The notes beneath the pieces were generated by a model that was not told the origin of the DNA, searched no databases, and was given only the letters and a program-made list of their open reading frames with translations. Shown piece by piece: positions 45,060 to 53,066 of a stretch of 64,000 nt of DNA. Source of the DNA: Bacillota bacterium (GTDB taxonomy: Bacteria; Bacillota; Clostridia; Christensenellales; CAG-138); assembly GCA_023390655.1 (NCBI GenBank), contig JAEWCL010000023.1, forward strand, positions 1-64,000, written 5' to 3'. Numbering within the stretch: position 1 is the stretch's first letter; every line of letters begins with the position of its first letter. The translations under genes and the position numbers were made by a program.

Positions 45060-45308
45060 TTACTTGCTCTCCATCAGCAAGTCGCCCGCTTCAACGCCGA
45101 GCGCACTCGCTAAGACCAGCAGCTCTTTATCTGTGACCATTCTCGTCTGCCCCTCGATTTTGGACAAACAGGATCCCGTAATATCCATTCCCTTTGATTG
45201 AAGCTTTGCAAGCAATTCTTTCTGCTTGATATTCTTCTCCATCCGGATGCGCGTGATATTGGACCCTACAACATTCATCTCCCCCAAAGGAAGCCTGCGA
45301 GGTTTCAT
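45060..45308 (-). CDS. XRE-family regulator, 82 residues (module 2)
   Basis: A short regulator: NITRIRMEKNIKQKELLAKL, then MDITGSCLSKIEGQTRMVTD and a C-terminal SALGVEAGDLLM. GGGGG is eight bases before the ATG. It is divergent from the second DYKxMY small-protein gene at 45431 across a 122-bp region with a perfect operator-like palindrome. It belongs to a different XRE subgroup from the module 1 protein, so the two modules did not arise by simple tandem copying of both genes. Confidence 0.85.
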   Translation of the reverse strand: MKPRRLPLGEMNVVGSNITRIRMEKNIKQKELLAKLQSKGMDITGSCLSKIEGQTRMVTDKELLVLASALGVEAGDLLMESK

Positions 45309-45362
45309 AAAAGAAGCCCCCTATTCATCATTCCTATGGAGCATTATATGTCCACTTCCGCT

Positions 45363-45410
45363 TGACATAATTCCATTTATGGAATTATGATATTCTGCAG
45401 ACGGAATTAT
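45363..45410 (+). promoter_or_regulatory. Promoter with overlapping palindromic operator for the small-protein gene
   Basis: -35 TTGACA (45363-45368) and -10 TATGAT (45387-45392, 18-bp spacer). A palindrome CATAATTCCAT-TT-ATGGAATTATG (45366-45389) fills the spacer and overlaps both boxes, and a further half-site GGAATTAT is at about 45403-45410. The layout predicts tight repression, probably by the divergent XRE protein. Confidence 0.7.
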
Positions 45411-45430
45411 TTTTAGAGGATGATGATTGT

Positions 45431-45625
45431 ATGCCTGATTACAAGGCGATGTACTATGCGCTGTTTCATAAAATCTCCGAAGTGATTGAGCAGTTGCAAA
45501 AGATACAACTGCAGGCAGAGGAACTCTACATTTCCCAAAGCGACGCAAACGTCACTTGTTTTGATGAGCGACCTAAGAATACGCAACCGAAACACGCCGC
45601 ATACAAAAAGCGCCGCAGCACTTAA
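45431..45625 (+). CDS. Small 'DYKxMYxxLF' protein, copy 2
   Basis: A 64-residue protein: MPDYKAMYYALFHKISEVIE, then QKIQLQAEELYIS and a basic tail (PKHAAYKKRRST). The first 35 residues align with copy 1 (43709-43891) while the tails differ: basic here, acidic there. GAGG lies eleven bases before the ATG. It is controlled by a strong promoter with an embedded operator. Function unknown; possible partner or target of the XRE regulator. Confidence 0.75.
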   Translation: MPDYKAMYYALFHKISEVIEQLQKIQLQAEELYISQSDANVTCFDERPKNTQPKHAAYKKRRST

Positions 45626-45657
45626 GCTGCAGCGCCCAATCGTTCCGCCTGTCAACA

Positions 45658-46164
45658 TCAGATATCGGCAAGGACAACGCCGCCACCCGCAAGCGAGGCT
45701 TTCACATCGATCGCCCGCTGGTTTTTTGAGCCGCGGAACCTGAGATCATAGCTCTTCTGCTCCATGATAAACGGCCCGTCGATCAGGACATCCGTTTCCT
45801 GAAGCAGGGCGAGAATGTCCGGCTCCTCCTTGGCTTTTTCTAAAAGCTCCTCAAAGAGATACCCGGTGTAGGCGATCACATCCAGCCCTGCCGCATGACA
45901 CAACGCCGCAAGCTCCACCATGGCTTTACTTTGGCAGAACGGCTCCCCGCCGCTTAGAGTAATGCCGCGCAGCATAGGGTTCTTTTTGAGCTCCTGCGCA
46001 ATGTCTATAGGCTCCGCCGCAAACCCGCCGGAAAACGGCCAGGTGTGCGCATTGTGGCAGCCCGGGCAATGGTGCGGGCAGCCCTGCGCAAACACGGTAT
46101 AGCGCATACCGGGGCCGTCCACGATGGATTCGCGGACGACTCCCGAAAGCATCAGCTTTGTCAC
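45658..46164 (-). CDS. nrdG: Anaerobic ribonucleotide reductase activating protein
   Basis: A 168-residue radical-SAM activase. The iron-sulfur motif CPHHCPGC at about residues 29-36 (C-x3-C-x2-C) and TLSGGEPFCQ near residue 83 bind the cluster and S-adenosylmethionine. It installs the glycyl radical on NrdD. Its ATG overlaps the nrdD stop by four bases (ATGA), so the two proteins are made together. It converges on the small-protein gene at 45625. Confidence 0.95.
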   Translation of the reverse strand: MTKLMLSGVVRESIVDGPGMRYTVFAQGCPHHCPGCHNAHTWPFSGGFAAEPIDIAQELKKNPMLRGITLSGGEPFCQSKAMVELAALCHAAGLDVIAYTGYLFEELLEKAKEEPDILALLQETDVLIDGPFIMEQKSYDLRFRGSKNQRAIDVKASLAGGGVVLADI

Positions 46165-48536
46165 AGCGTCTCCATCGGCCTTGGACCTTGTGAAACATTG
46201 ATGTGCTTTACCCTGTCGTTCACTTCGGCGCGCTTCGCGTTGTTGAACCGGTCCAGCGTGCCCACAAGGTAGCCCGTGATGCGCCGGATGCGCTCAAACC
46301 CCGGACCTTCCTCTTCTGTGCGTCCGCATTTGGGGCAGGTATCGCCAATGATGCCGGAGAACCTGCAGGCCGGGTCGCGGTCGAGCGGGTGATTGATGGA
46401 GCCATAGCCCACGCCGCTTTCCTTCATGGCGCGGATAACCGCCTCGAACGCCTCAATATTCTGGTACGGATCGCCATCCAGTTCCACATAGGTGATGTGA
46501 CCGCCGTTGGTTAAGGCATGATAGGGCGCTTCTTTTTGAATCTTCCCGTATGCGCTGATGGGGAAATACACCGGCACATGGAAGGAGTTTGTATAGTACG
46601 GGCGGTCCGTCACGCCGGGCATGGAGCCAAAACGCCTGCGGTCGATCTCCACAAAGCGGCCGGAAAGCCCTTCCGCGGGGGTGGCGATGAGCGAGAAATT
46701 GAGCTTATACTTCTCCGCCGCGTCATCCATGCGCTTGCGCATATGGGAGATGATCGCAAGGCCCAGCTTCTGGGCGTCTTCGGATTCGCCGTGGTGTTTG
46801 CCGGTGAGCGCCTTGAGCGCTTCCGCAAGGCCGATAAAGCCCACGGTCAGCGTCCCGTGCCGCAGCACTTCACGCACCTCGTCGTCCGGGCCGAGCTTAT
46901 CGGAATCGAGCCAGATGCCGTCGCCCATCAGGAAGGGGAAATTGCGCATCCGCTTGCGGCATTGGATTTCAAAGCGGTCAAGCAGCTGGTCCGTACAAAG
47001 ATTGATCAGTTCATCGAGCTTTTCATAGAACGTCTCCACGGAGCCGTTGCTCAATATCGCGAGGCGCGGCAGATTGATGGACGTAAAGCTCAGGTTGCCG
47101 CGGCCGTTGACAATCTGCCGCTCCGGATCGTTGACGTTGCCGATAACGCGCGTACGGCAGCCCATGTAGGCGATTTCCGTCTCCACCTGGCCGGGCTTAT
47201 AGTACTGGAGGTTGAAGGGCGCGTCGATAAACGAGAAGTTCGGGAACAGCCTTTTCGCGCTCACCTTGCAGGCAAGCTTGAAGAGGTCATAGTTCGGATC
47301 GTTCTCGTTGTAGTTGACGCCTTCCTTTACTTTGAATATCTGGATGGGGAAAATGGGCGTTTCACCATAGCCAAGGCCCGCTTCCGTCGCCAACAGCATG
47401 TTTTTAATCACCATGCGGCCCTCGGGCGTGGTGTCCGTACCGTAGTTGATGGAACTGAACGGTACCTGCGCGCCGGCCCTACTATGCATGGTGTTGAGGT
47501 TGTGGATGAGCGCTTCCATCGACTGATAGGTGGCGCGCTCGGTCGCAGCCACCGCATTCTTTACGGCGAACTTCTGGCTCTTTTCTAAAAACGTCTCACT
47601 GAGCGTTTCATCCGCGAGCAGGGCGCGCTCCGCGGCAAGGTAGCCGCCCTCGTCAGCGACATTTGCGCGCAGCTTTTTTAGGAAAAGCTGTTTTGCCGCG
47701 GCTTCCACGCGTTCGCCAACGTTCTCCGCCGCTTCTTCCTTCCCGGCGCTGATCAGCGCGAATTCCAGGGCCTTTATGAGATGCTCCCTGTAATTCTTTG
47801 CAAACGTCTTCCGGACGCCATCGGCCAGCGCATAATCAAAGTTCGGGATACTCTGCCCGCCGTGCTGGTCGTTCTGGTTACTTTGTATGGCGATGCACGT
47901 CAGCGCGGAATAGCTTGCGATGCCGTTGGGCTCGCGCAGGAAGCCGTGGCCGGTGGAAAAGCCGCCTTCGAACAGCTTCTTGATATCGATCTGGCAGCAG
48001 GTAGTGGTCAAGGTGTAAAAATCAAAGTCATGGATATGGATATCGCCCGTTTTATGCGCGCGGCCATGCTCGGGCTTCAAGATATACATTTCGTTGAATA
48101 TCTTGGCGCCTTCCGAGCCATATTTGAGCATGGTGCCCATGGCGGTGTCGCCATCGATATTGGCGTTGTCACGCTTCAGGTCGCTCTCAATGGAGGCGGC
48201 ATGGGTGATCTCTTCATAGGTGCGCATCAGGCGCGTGTTCATTTCACGCGCGCGGGTACGCTCCGCACGGTACAGGATGTAGCGCTTTGCAGCTTCCGCA
48301 AGGTCCGCGTCAATCAGCACGCGCTCCACAATATCCTGCACCTCTTCGACGGTGGGATATCCGCCGCTTGTCACCGCTTTGCGCTCCGCCTCTTCGGCGA
48401 CGCGCCCGGCAAGCCCAAGCGCCTGCCCCATGTCTCCCGCACCGGAAGCCTGCAGCGCCTTCCAGATGGCGTTGCTGATTTTTTCGAGGTTGAAGGGAAC
48501 CTGTCTGCCGTCTCTTTTAATAATCGTAGTAATCAT
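46161..48536 (-). CDS. nrdD: Anaerobic ribonucleoside-triphosphate reductase
   Basis: A 791-residue class III reductase counted from MITTIIKRDGRQVPF. It has an N-terminal ATP-cone (about 1-95) and the glycyl-radical catalytic domain with FSTGHGFLREPNG, SFTSINLPRLA, and the C-terminal zinc motif (CRFSGIIGDTCPKCG) and radical Gly in RRITGYLVGT. It makes dNTPs without oxygen, which suits an anaerobe. The start is uncertain: no good ribosome site precedes 48536, while an in-frame ATG at 48557 has GGGAGG thirteen bases upstream. Two NrdR-like boxes lie upstream. Confidence 0.93.
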   Translation of the reverse strand: MITTIIKRDGRQVPFNLEKISNAIWKALQASGAGDMGQALGLAGRVAEEAERKAVTSGGYPTVEEVQDIVERVLIDADLAEAAKRYILYRAERTRAREMNTRLMRTYEEITHAASIESDLKRDNANIDGDTAMGTMLKYGSEGAKIFNEMYILKPEHGRAHKTGDIHIHDFDFYTLTTTCCQIDIKKLFEGGFSTGHGFLREPNGIASYSALTCIAIQSNQNDQHGGQSIPNFDYALADGVRKTFAKNYREHLIKALEFALISAGKEEAAENVGERVEAAAKQLFLKKLRANVADEGGYLAAERALLADETLSETFLEKSQKFAVKNAVAATERATYQSMEALIHNLNTMHSRAGAQVPFSSINYGTDTTPEGRMVIKNMLLATEAGLGYGETPIFPIQIFKVKEGVNYNENDPNYDLFKLACKVSAKRLFPNFSFIDAPFNLQYYKPGQVETEIAYMGCRTRVIGNVNDPERQIVNGRGNLSFTSINLPRLAILSNGSVETFYEKLDELINLCTDQLLDRFEIQCRKRMRNFPFLMGDGIWLDSDKLGPDDEVREVLRHGTLTVGFIGLAEALKALTGKHHGESEDAQKLGLAIISHMRKRMDDAAEKYKLNFSLIATPAEGLSGRFVEIDRRRFGSMPGVTDRPYYTNSFHVPVYFPISAYGKIQKEAPYHALTNGGHITYVELDGDPYQNIEAFEAVIRAMKESGVGYGSINHPLDRDPACRFSGIIGDTCPKCGRTEEEGPGFERIRRITGYLVGTLDRFNNAKRAEVNDRVKHINVSQGPRPMETL

Positions 48537-48609
48537 TTGATTGCGGGCCGGATACATCAGAGTCCGGCATTCCTCCCTCATAATCTGATCGAGTGATAGT
48601 CATTTTATC

Positions 48610-48655
48610 ACCATATATAGTGAGTGTCAATCAATATGGACGCAATATATAGTAA
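48610..48655 (-). promoter_or_regulatory. Two NrdR-type boxes upstream of nrdD
   Basis: ACCATATATAGTGA (48610-48623) and GCAATATATAGTAA (48642-48655) share the ATATATAGT core and are 32 bp apart, about three helical turns. Paired boxes of this kind upstream of nrd genes are the hallmark of the NrdR repressor. They lie in the 244-bp gap between nrdD and the divergent DUF4180 gene. Confidence 0.7.
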
Positions 48656-48780
48656 TTTTGGTACAAAATCTCTGAAAGCTGCAGATTTGCCCGGCATTGC
48701 GGAATTTGTCTCTTCCTGATAGAATTCGATAGAACACCCAAGAAACTTAACAGCCATTTTTCAAGTAGGAGGGATTCCCC

Positions 48781-49149
48781 ATGCAAACGCAGCTCATCCA
48801 TCAAAACGGCCTCCCCATCGCCGTTGTCACCAGCGAAACGGTGCTGATCGAAGACGCCGCCTCGGCGCTTGATCTATTGGCCAATGTCCGCTATGAGACG
48901 GACTGCGACCGCATGGTGGTCGAAAAATCCGCCGTGGCAGAAGCCTTTTTTAAACTCAGCACCGGCCTTGCGGGAGAGGTGCTCCAGAAGTTTATCAATT
49001 ACCAGATGAAGCTTGCTATTGTCGGGGACTTTTCCGGCTATACCAGCAAGCCCCTCAAAGACTTTATCTATGAAAGTAACAGTGGGCGCGACATCTTCTT
49101 TGTGGCAACGCAGGAAGAAGCTCTTGCAAAGCTTGCGTCCGCGCGTTAG
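48781..49149 (+). CDS. DUF4180 domain protein
   Basis: A 122-residue cytosolic protein of the DUF4180 family: VTSETVLIEDAASALDLLANV, VVEKSAVAEAFFKLSTGLAGE, and KLAIVGDFSGYTSKPLKDFI near the C-terminus. The family is often next to small regulators, but no function is established. AGGAGGG lies seven bases before the ATG. It is followed by folC after 25 bp and is probably co-transcribed with it. Confidence 0.85.
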   Translation: MQTQLIHQNGLPIAVVTSETVLIEDAASALDLLANVRYETDCDRMVVEKSAVAEAFFKLSTGLAGEVLQKFINYQMKLAIVGDFSGYTSKPLKDFIYESNSGRDIFFVATQEEALAKLASAR

Positions 49150-49174
49150 ATATCAATGAAACGGAGTTAGAGCG

Positions 49175-50470
49175 ATGGCGCCAGAACAGCTCACCTATGC
49201 GCAGGCCATGCAGTATATCCACGCCACACAGCGCTTTGGCTCGCGGCTGGGATTGACCAGCATCCGCGCGCTGCTTTCCCGCCTTGGAAACCCGCAGGAC
49301 AGGCTTAAATACGTCCATGTGGCGGGCACCAACGGCAAGGGCTCCGTCTGCGCATACCTCCACGCCATCCTGCAGGCGGCGGGCTTGAAGACCGGGCTCT
49401 ATACCTCGCCCTTTATCCAGCGTTTTACCGAACGCATTAAGATCGACGATGCGGAAATCCCGGAGGACGCCATTGCCCGCATCACAACCCGCATCCAGGC
49501 GGCGATCGCGGACATGGAGGCCGAGGGCATCGACAGCCCCACGGAGTTTGATCTTGTGACCGCACTGGCGCTTGCCTATTTTGCCGAGCAAGGCTGCGAT
49601 ATTGTGGTGCTGGAGGTGGGCTTGGGCGGCAGGCTCGATTCCACCAATGTGATTGCCGCCCCGGCGGTTGCCGTCATCACCCGCCTGGGGCTTGACCACA
49701 CGGATGTTCTTGGCGATACGCTCGAACAGATCGCGTTTGAAAAGGCCGGCATCATCAAGCCCGGCTGCGACGTCGTCCTCTGCCCGCAGGAGCCGGAGGC
49801 CGAGGCGGTATTTGAGGAAACCTGCCACTCTCTTGGCGCAACGCCGCATCGGGTAGACTTGTCAGCCATGCAGCCGACATCCTTCGGGCTATGGGGACAG
49901 CAGTTCACATACGGCACTCATGGCATATTTTCCATCCGGCTGCTTGGCGAACATCAGCTGACAAACGCGGCGATTGCGCTCAACACCGCATTCGTCCTGC
50001 AGCACAAGGGCTTCCCCATTACGGAGGCTGCGATCCGGTTTGGATTGGAGTCGGCCGTTTGGCCGGGACGCATGGAACTGCTGCAACCTGCGCCTCCGGT
50101 GCTGGTGGACGGCGCACACAATGTGCAGGGCGTCGCCGCATTAAAGCGGGGATTGCTGCAATATTTCCCGGGAAAACGCTTCATCTTTCTTGTGGGAGTG
50201 CTAAAAGACAAGGCTTATGCCGATATGATGCGAGAAGTAGCGCCTCTTGCCGAGCGGTTTTTGACGATTGCGCCGGAAAACCCCCGCGCGCTTTCCGCCC
50301 GCGATCTCGCCGGGCATCTTGCCCAATATGGAAAACCGGTTCAGGCTTTTGAAAGGCTGGATGACGCCATTGCCGAAGGACTTCGCCAATGCGGCGAAGA
50401 GAGGGTGCTGTGCGTGTTCGGCTCCCTCTACTACATCGGCAGGGTACGGAAATATTTCGGCTTGAGCTAA
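49175..50470 (+). CDS. folC: Folylpolyglutamate synthase / dihydrofolate synthase
   Basis: A 431-residue Mur-ligase-type enzyme. P-loop GTNGKGSV at about 51-58, the FIQRFTERIKI loop, EVGLGGRLDSTN, and the C-terminal domain with LVDGAHNVQGV are visible. It adds glutamate residues to folates (and may make dihydrofolate), retaining THF for pathways such as the ftcD/fchA steps nearby. ACGGAG is eight bases before the ATG. A copy of its last ~75 bp reappears at 51659-51735. Confidence 0.95.
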   Translation: MAPEQLTYAQAMQYIHATQRFGSRLGLTSIRALLSRLGNPQDRLKYVHVAGTNGKGSVCAYLHAILQAAGLKTGLYTSPFIQRFTERIKIDDAEIPEDAIARITTRIQAAIADMEAEGIDSPTEFDLVTALALAYFAEQGCDIVVLEVGLGGRLDSTNVIAAPAVAVITRLGLDHTDVLGDTLEQIAFEKAGIIKPGCDVVLCPQEPEAEAVFEETCHSLGATPHRVDLSAMQPTSFGLWGQQFTYGTHGIFSIRLLGEHQLTNAAIALNTAFVLQHKGFPITEAAIRFGLESAVWPGRMELLQPAPPVLVDGAHNVQGVAALKRGLLQYFPGKRFIFLVGVLKDKAYADMMREVAPLAERFLTIAPENPRALSARDLAGHLAQYGKPVQAFERLDDAIAEGLRQCGEERVLCVFGSLYYIGRVRKYFGLS

Positions 50471-50490
50471 TAGACAGACGAGCTAATCGT

Positions 50491-50539
50491 AAAAAAAAGA
50501 CAGGCTCTCTGCAGCAGTAAGCTGGACAGCCCGTCTTTT
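50491..50539. terminator. Bidirectional terminator after folC
   Basis: AAAAGACAGGCT pairs with AGCCCGTCTTTT (imperfect at one base) around a loop of about 20 bases, with A- and T-runs on both sides. It serves folC and the converging lipoprotein gene (50565). Confidence 0.7.
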
Positions 50540-50564
50540 GGATTGCGGATAATGGGTTCACCAA

Positions 50565-51317
50565 TTAATCCACTTTTTGAAGCGTACCGTCCACCAACTC
50601 ATACGTTTCAACCGTGGTTGCGCCGCTTTCATCCGTGGTCTCGATTACCCGCTTAACGTTTTGCAGCCTTGCATCTGCGTCATATTCATAATAATTCGTA
50701 TAGTAGCTGTCCGCGCCGTTTCTTGTCCCGGATATGATCTGGCGTGCTTGCGCATCCACCTCTGCGTTGGGCAGACAAAACGCATATTCAAAGCGCTGCT
50801 GCTCCGCGTCCCACAGCCAGTAATAATACGGGATGTTTGCGCCGGCTGTGATCCACCCTATCAGCCCGATATCCTCGGAACCGTCAAAATTCATATCTGT
50901 TCGGGTAAGTTCTCCGTTTTCGGAATAAGATTCCGTATACCCGCCGAAATCGTTCTGCTGCCATTGTGCAAATATCGCATCCTCTATCATAATGCTCTGA
51001 AGAAGAGTGGCTCCGTCAAAGACTTCTATTTCACGGATACCGTATGTTTGATTGCCGCCGGGCAGTTTTTTTCCATGCAGCTTTAATGTAAGTTCTGTGT
51101 TTTTGTCTACAGAAACCGGATAAGAAAGGGTATATTCGCCGTTTTCTTCCTTAGGCTCCATTGTGACTGCAGGAGGCACCTCTTGTTCCTGTATTGCTTC
51201 CGGCGTGACAGCCGACGCAACGGTTGCGGGTTTTATGCCTTGTTGTATGCTTCCGCACGCCGTGCAAGCGCCAACCAAAACACAAAGCAGTAGCGCCGTC
51301 CCTACACTCCTTTTCAT
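50565..51317 (-). CDS. FG-GAP-like lipoprotein, 250 residues
   Basis: Another XAC2610-like lipoprotein: leader MKRSVGTALLLCVLVGAC with a lipobox (LVGAC or ACTAC), a linker, then TRTDMNFDGSEDIGLIGW followed by YYYWLWDAEQQRFEY, the same Asp-rich/aromatic pattern as the lipoproteins at 35-38 kb. Its leader is of a different sequence, so it does not belong to the leader-cassette set. The start is supported by GGAG seven bases upstream. Exported; function unknown. Confidence 0.8.
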   Translation of the reverse strand: MKRSVGTALLLCVLVGACTACGSIQQGIKPATVASAVTPEAIQEQEVPPAVTMEPKEENGEYTLSYPVSVDKNTELTLKLHGKKLPGGNQTYGIREIEVFDGATLLQSIMIEDAIFAQWQQNDFGGYTESYSENGELTRTDMNFDGSEDIGLIGWITAGANIPYYYWLWDAEQQRFEYAFCLPNAEVDAQARQIISGTRNGADSYYTNYYEYDADARLQNVKRVIETTDESGATTVETYELVDGTLQKVD

Positions 51318-51440
51318 CTCGCTTCTCCTTTGTTCCCTTATCACATTGCTCAGGCAGTATTCCCCCGAAGACGGCTTATTCTACCACAGTTGATTGTTTT
51401 TTGCCACCCTCCTTAGCTTTCTTTTCAAACCGTTCATATA

Positions 51441-51657
51441 AAAGCGGCAGAGGGAAAGCAGTCGTTTTCCCGCACGAGCAATTTTTCAAACGTTTCCGGA
51501 TGCAGCAGGAACGTGTCGCTGCCGATATCGAAAAGCACGACAACGCCGTATTCCTCCAGGCCGTCCAGCCCCGGAAAATGGCGCATGGCCGTGTGGGACG
51601 GCATAAAGTGGAACTCGATGCCCGCCGCATCGCAGATGCGGCGGATATTGTCGCTGG
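51441..51657 (-). pseudogene. Fragment of the ThuA-like gene (duplication scar)
   Basis: About 217 bp nearly identical to 52253-52470 inside the intact ThuA-like gene, encoding SDNIRRICDAAGIEFHFMPS through LLHPETFEK with a few changes. Both ends of the gene are missing. The adjoining bases at 51659 switch abruptly to a copy of the folC 3' end. No start, no stop and no function expected. Confidence 0.85.
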
Positions 51658-51658
51658 C

Positions 51659-51735
51659 CCAATGCGAGCCAGACGGTGCTGTGCGTGTTCGGCTCCCTCT
51701 ACTACATCGGCAGGGTGCGCCTATTTCGGATGCAA
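51659..51735 (+). pseudogene. Fragment of folC 3' end (duplication scar)
   Basis: Matches the folC end at about 50386-50465 (GTGCTGTGCGTGTTCGGCTC, then CTACTACATCGGCAGGGT), diverging at its first bases and after CTATTTCGG. It is joined directly to the ThuA-like fragment. The order ThuA-fragment then folC-fragment is what a tandem duplication running from inside folC to inside the ThuA-like gene leaves at its junction. Confidence 0.85.
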
Positions 51736-51756
51736 CTGACGTAACGATATTATGAC

Positions 51757-51790
51757 AAAGAAAAAAGCTGCCTGTTCGGGCAGCTTTTTT
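51757..51790 (-). terminator. Terminator of the sugar operon
   Basis: Arms AAAAAAGCTGCC / GGCAGCTTTTTT with loop; followed on the minus strand by TTTTTTCTTTG. It lies 30 bp after the ThuA-like stop (51821). Confidence 0.9.
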
Positions 51791-51820
51791 CTGATGATAG
51801 GGGGATCGGGGGACCATTGT

Positions 51821-52564
51821 TTACTGATTGCCCAGCCAATGAAAAACGTTCGCGATAAACCGCGCGTACGCCTCGCTCTCTGTCAACGCAGGCGGCGCCC
51901 AGTGCGCCGAAATATCGCTTGCGAACGCAAACGACCTGCCTTTGCCGATTTCCTGCACGGCGATCATGACATCGGAATCGTTGACCGCGAGCACCTCTGC
52001 ACCCGCCTTTGGCATCAGCCGGTTGTAACCAAGCAGCGGCGGCCAGGCAAGGTCTACGCCCGCAAAAATCGGGTGCTCCGGCTTTACCACGCGCAACGTC
52101 GCGCCTTCTGGCACTTCGTTACGGTCGTCATACGGATACAGTTCCACAGGCAGCACGTTTTTTAACGGCGTCATGCCGTAGCGCGCCTTTCCCGCCATGC
52201 CGGTGAAGGAATTCCAGCCGCCGAACATCGCAAGACCGCCGCCCTCTTCCACAAAGCGACAGAGGGAAAGAAGACGGTTTTCCCGCACAAGCGATTTTTC
52301 AAACGTTTCTGGATGCAGCAGGAACGTGTCACTGCCGATATCGGAAAGCACAACAACGTCGTATTCCTTCAGGCCGTCCAGTCCCGGAAAATGGCGCATG
52401 GCCGTGTGGGACGGCATAAAGTGGAACTCGATGCCCGCCGCATCGCAGATGCGGCGGATATTGTCGCTGGTGGATTCATCATAGGAAAACGTCTCAAACG
52501 AATTGAATCCCTTGATGTGGCTCATGGCGATGGTCCAGCTCTCGCCTGCAAACAGTACTTTCAT
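51821..52564 (-). CDS. ThuA-like / glutamine-amidotransferase-fold protein
   Basis: A 247-residue protein starting MKVLFAGESWTIAMSHIKGF with AGGAGG eight bases upstream. The class I amidotransferase-like fold is suggested by YDVVVLSDIGSDTF and FVEEGGGLAMFGGWNSFTG. It is of the family often found as the last gene of sugar operons and annotated as a putative glutamine amidotransferase or ThuA-type protein; no classical catalytic Cys nucleophile is obvious. Reaction unknown. It ends the sugar operon. Confidence 0.75.
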   Translation of the reverse strand: MKVLFAGESWTIAMSHIKGFNSFETFSYDESTSDNIRRICDAAGIEFHFMPSHTAMRHFPGLDGLKEYDVVVLSDIGSDTFLLHPETFEKSLVRENRLLSLCRFVEEGGGLAMFGGWNSFTGMAGKARYGMTPLKNVLPVELYPYDDRNEVPEGATLRVVKPEHPIFAGVDLAWPPLLGYNRLMPKAGAEVLAVNDSDVMIAVQEIGKGRSFAFASDISAHWAPPALTESEAYARFIANVFHWLGNQ

Positions 52565-52601
52565 GGTTCTTTCCTCCTGTGCTATTTGCCCGGTGGGGCT
52601 T

Positions 52602-53054
52602 TTAGTTCTTTTTGATAACACCCTTTCGGATCATGACGCAAGCGTAGACCGCCTCTTCCCCGCTTTGGATCACGGCGTAAGCGTTCTTTGTTTCATCATA
52701 GAAGCGGAACCTGTCGATAAAGCCGATGGCAGCCTTGCCGCGGGGATCATGCTGTTCCACAACGGCCTCAAATTCCTTCCAGATGGGAATCTCGAGGTTC
52801 GCGTCCTGCGGCTCCCGCTTCATGACGACGACCGGCGTTTCCACATACATATCCGTGGGAATCATGGTGAGGATTGCATCAAGCAGCGCCACGGCGCCGA
52901 TGCCGTCCGCACGGATCAACTGCGCGCCGCCCGCCTTTGCAAGCCCTGCGCCGGGGAAGTTCGCGTCCCCGAGTACGATCACATCATTATGGCCCATCTC
53001 CGCGAGCACCTTCAATAGCTCCGGAGAAAGCACGGTGGGTACGTTTTTGAGCAT
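52602..53054 (-). CDS. fucU: L-fucose mutarotase-type protein (FucU/RbsD family)
   Basis: A 150-residue protein closely patterned on FucU: MLKNVPTVLSPELLKVLAEM with the conserved His in GHNDVIVLGDANFPG, QLIRADGIGAVALLDAI, and the C-terminal IDRFRFYDETKNAYAVIQSG. FucU interconverts anomers of fucose and related sugars so that the next enzyme can use them. GGAGG is six bases before ATG 53054. In the operon it implies a sugar with slow anomer exchange as substrate. Confidence 0.88.
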   Translation of the reverse strand: MLKNVPTVLSPELLKVLAEMGHNDVIVLGDANFPGAGLAKAGGAQLIRADGIGAVALLDAILTMIPTDMYVETPVVVMKREPQDANLEIPIWKEFEAVVEQHDPRGKAAIGFIDRFRFYDETKNAYAVIQSGEEAVYACVMIRKGVIKKN

Positions 53055-53066
53055 ACACACCCTCCT

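Noticed and set aside
46518..48596. Plus-strand frames (356 and 271 residues) opposite nrdD
   Set aside because: Antisense to a clear class III reductase gene.
51434..51817. A 127-residue protein gene
   Set aside because: It is an open frame running through the duplication scar (antisense folC fragment plus ThuA-like fragment), without a start site.
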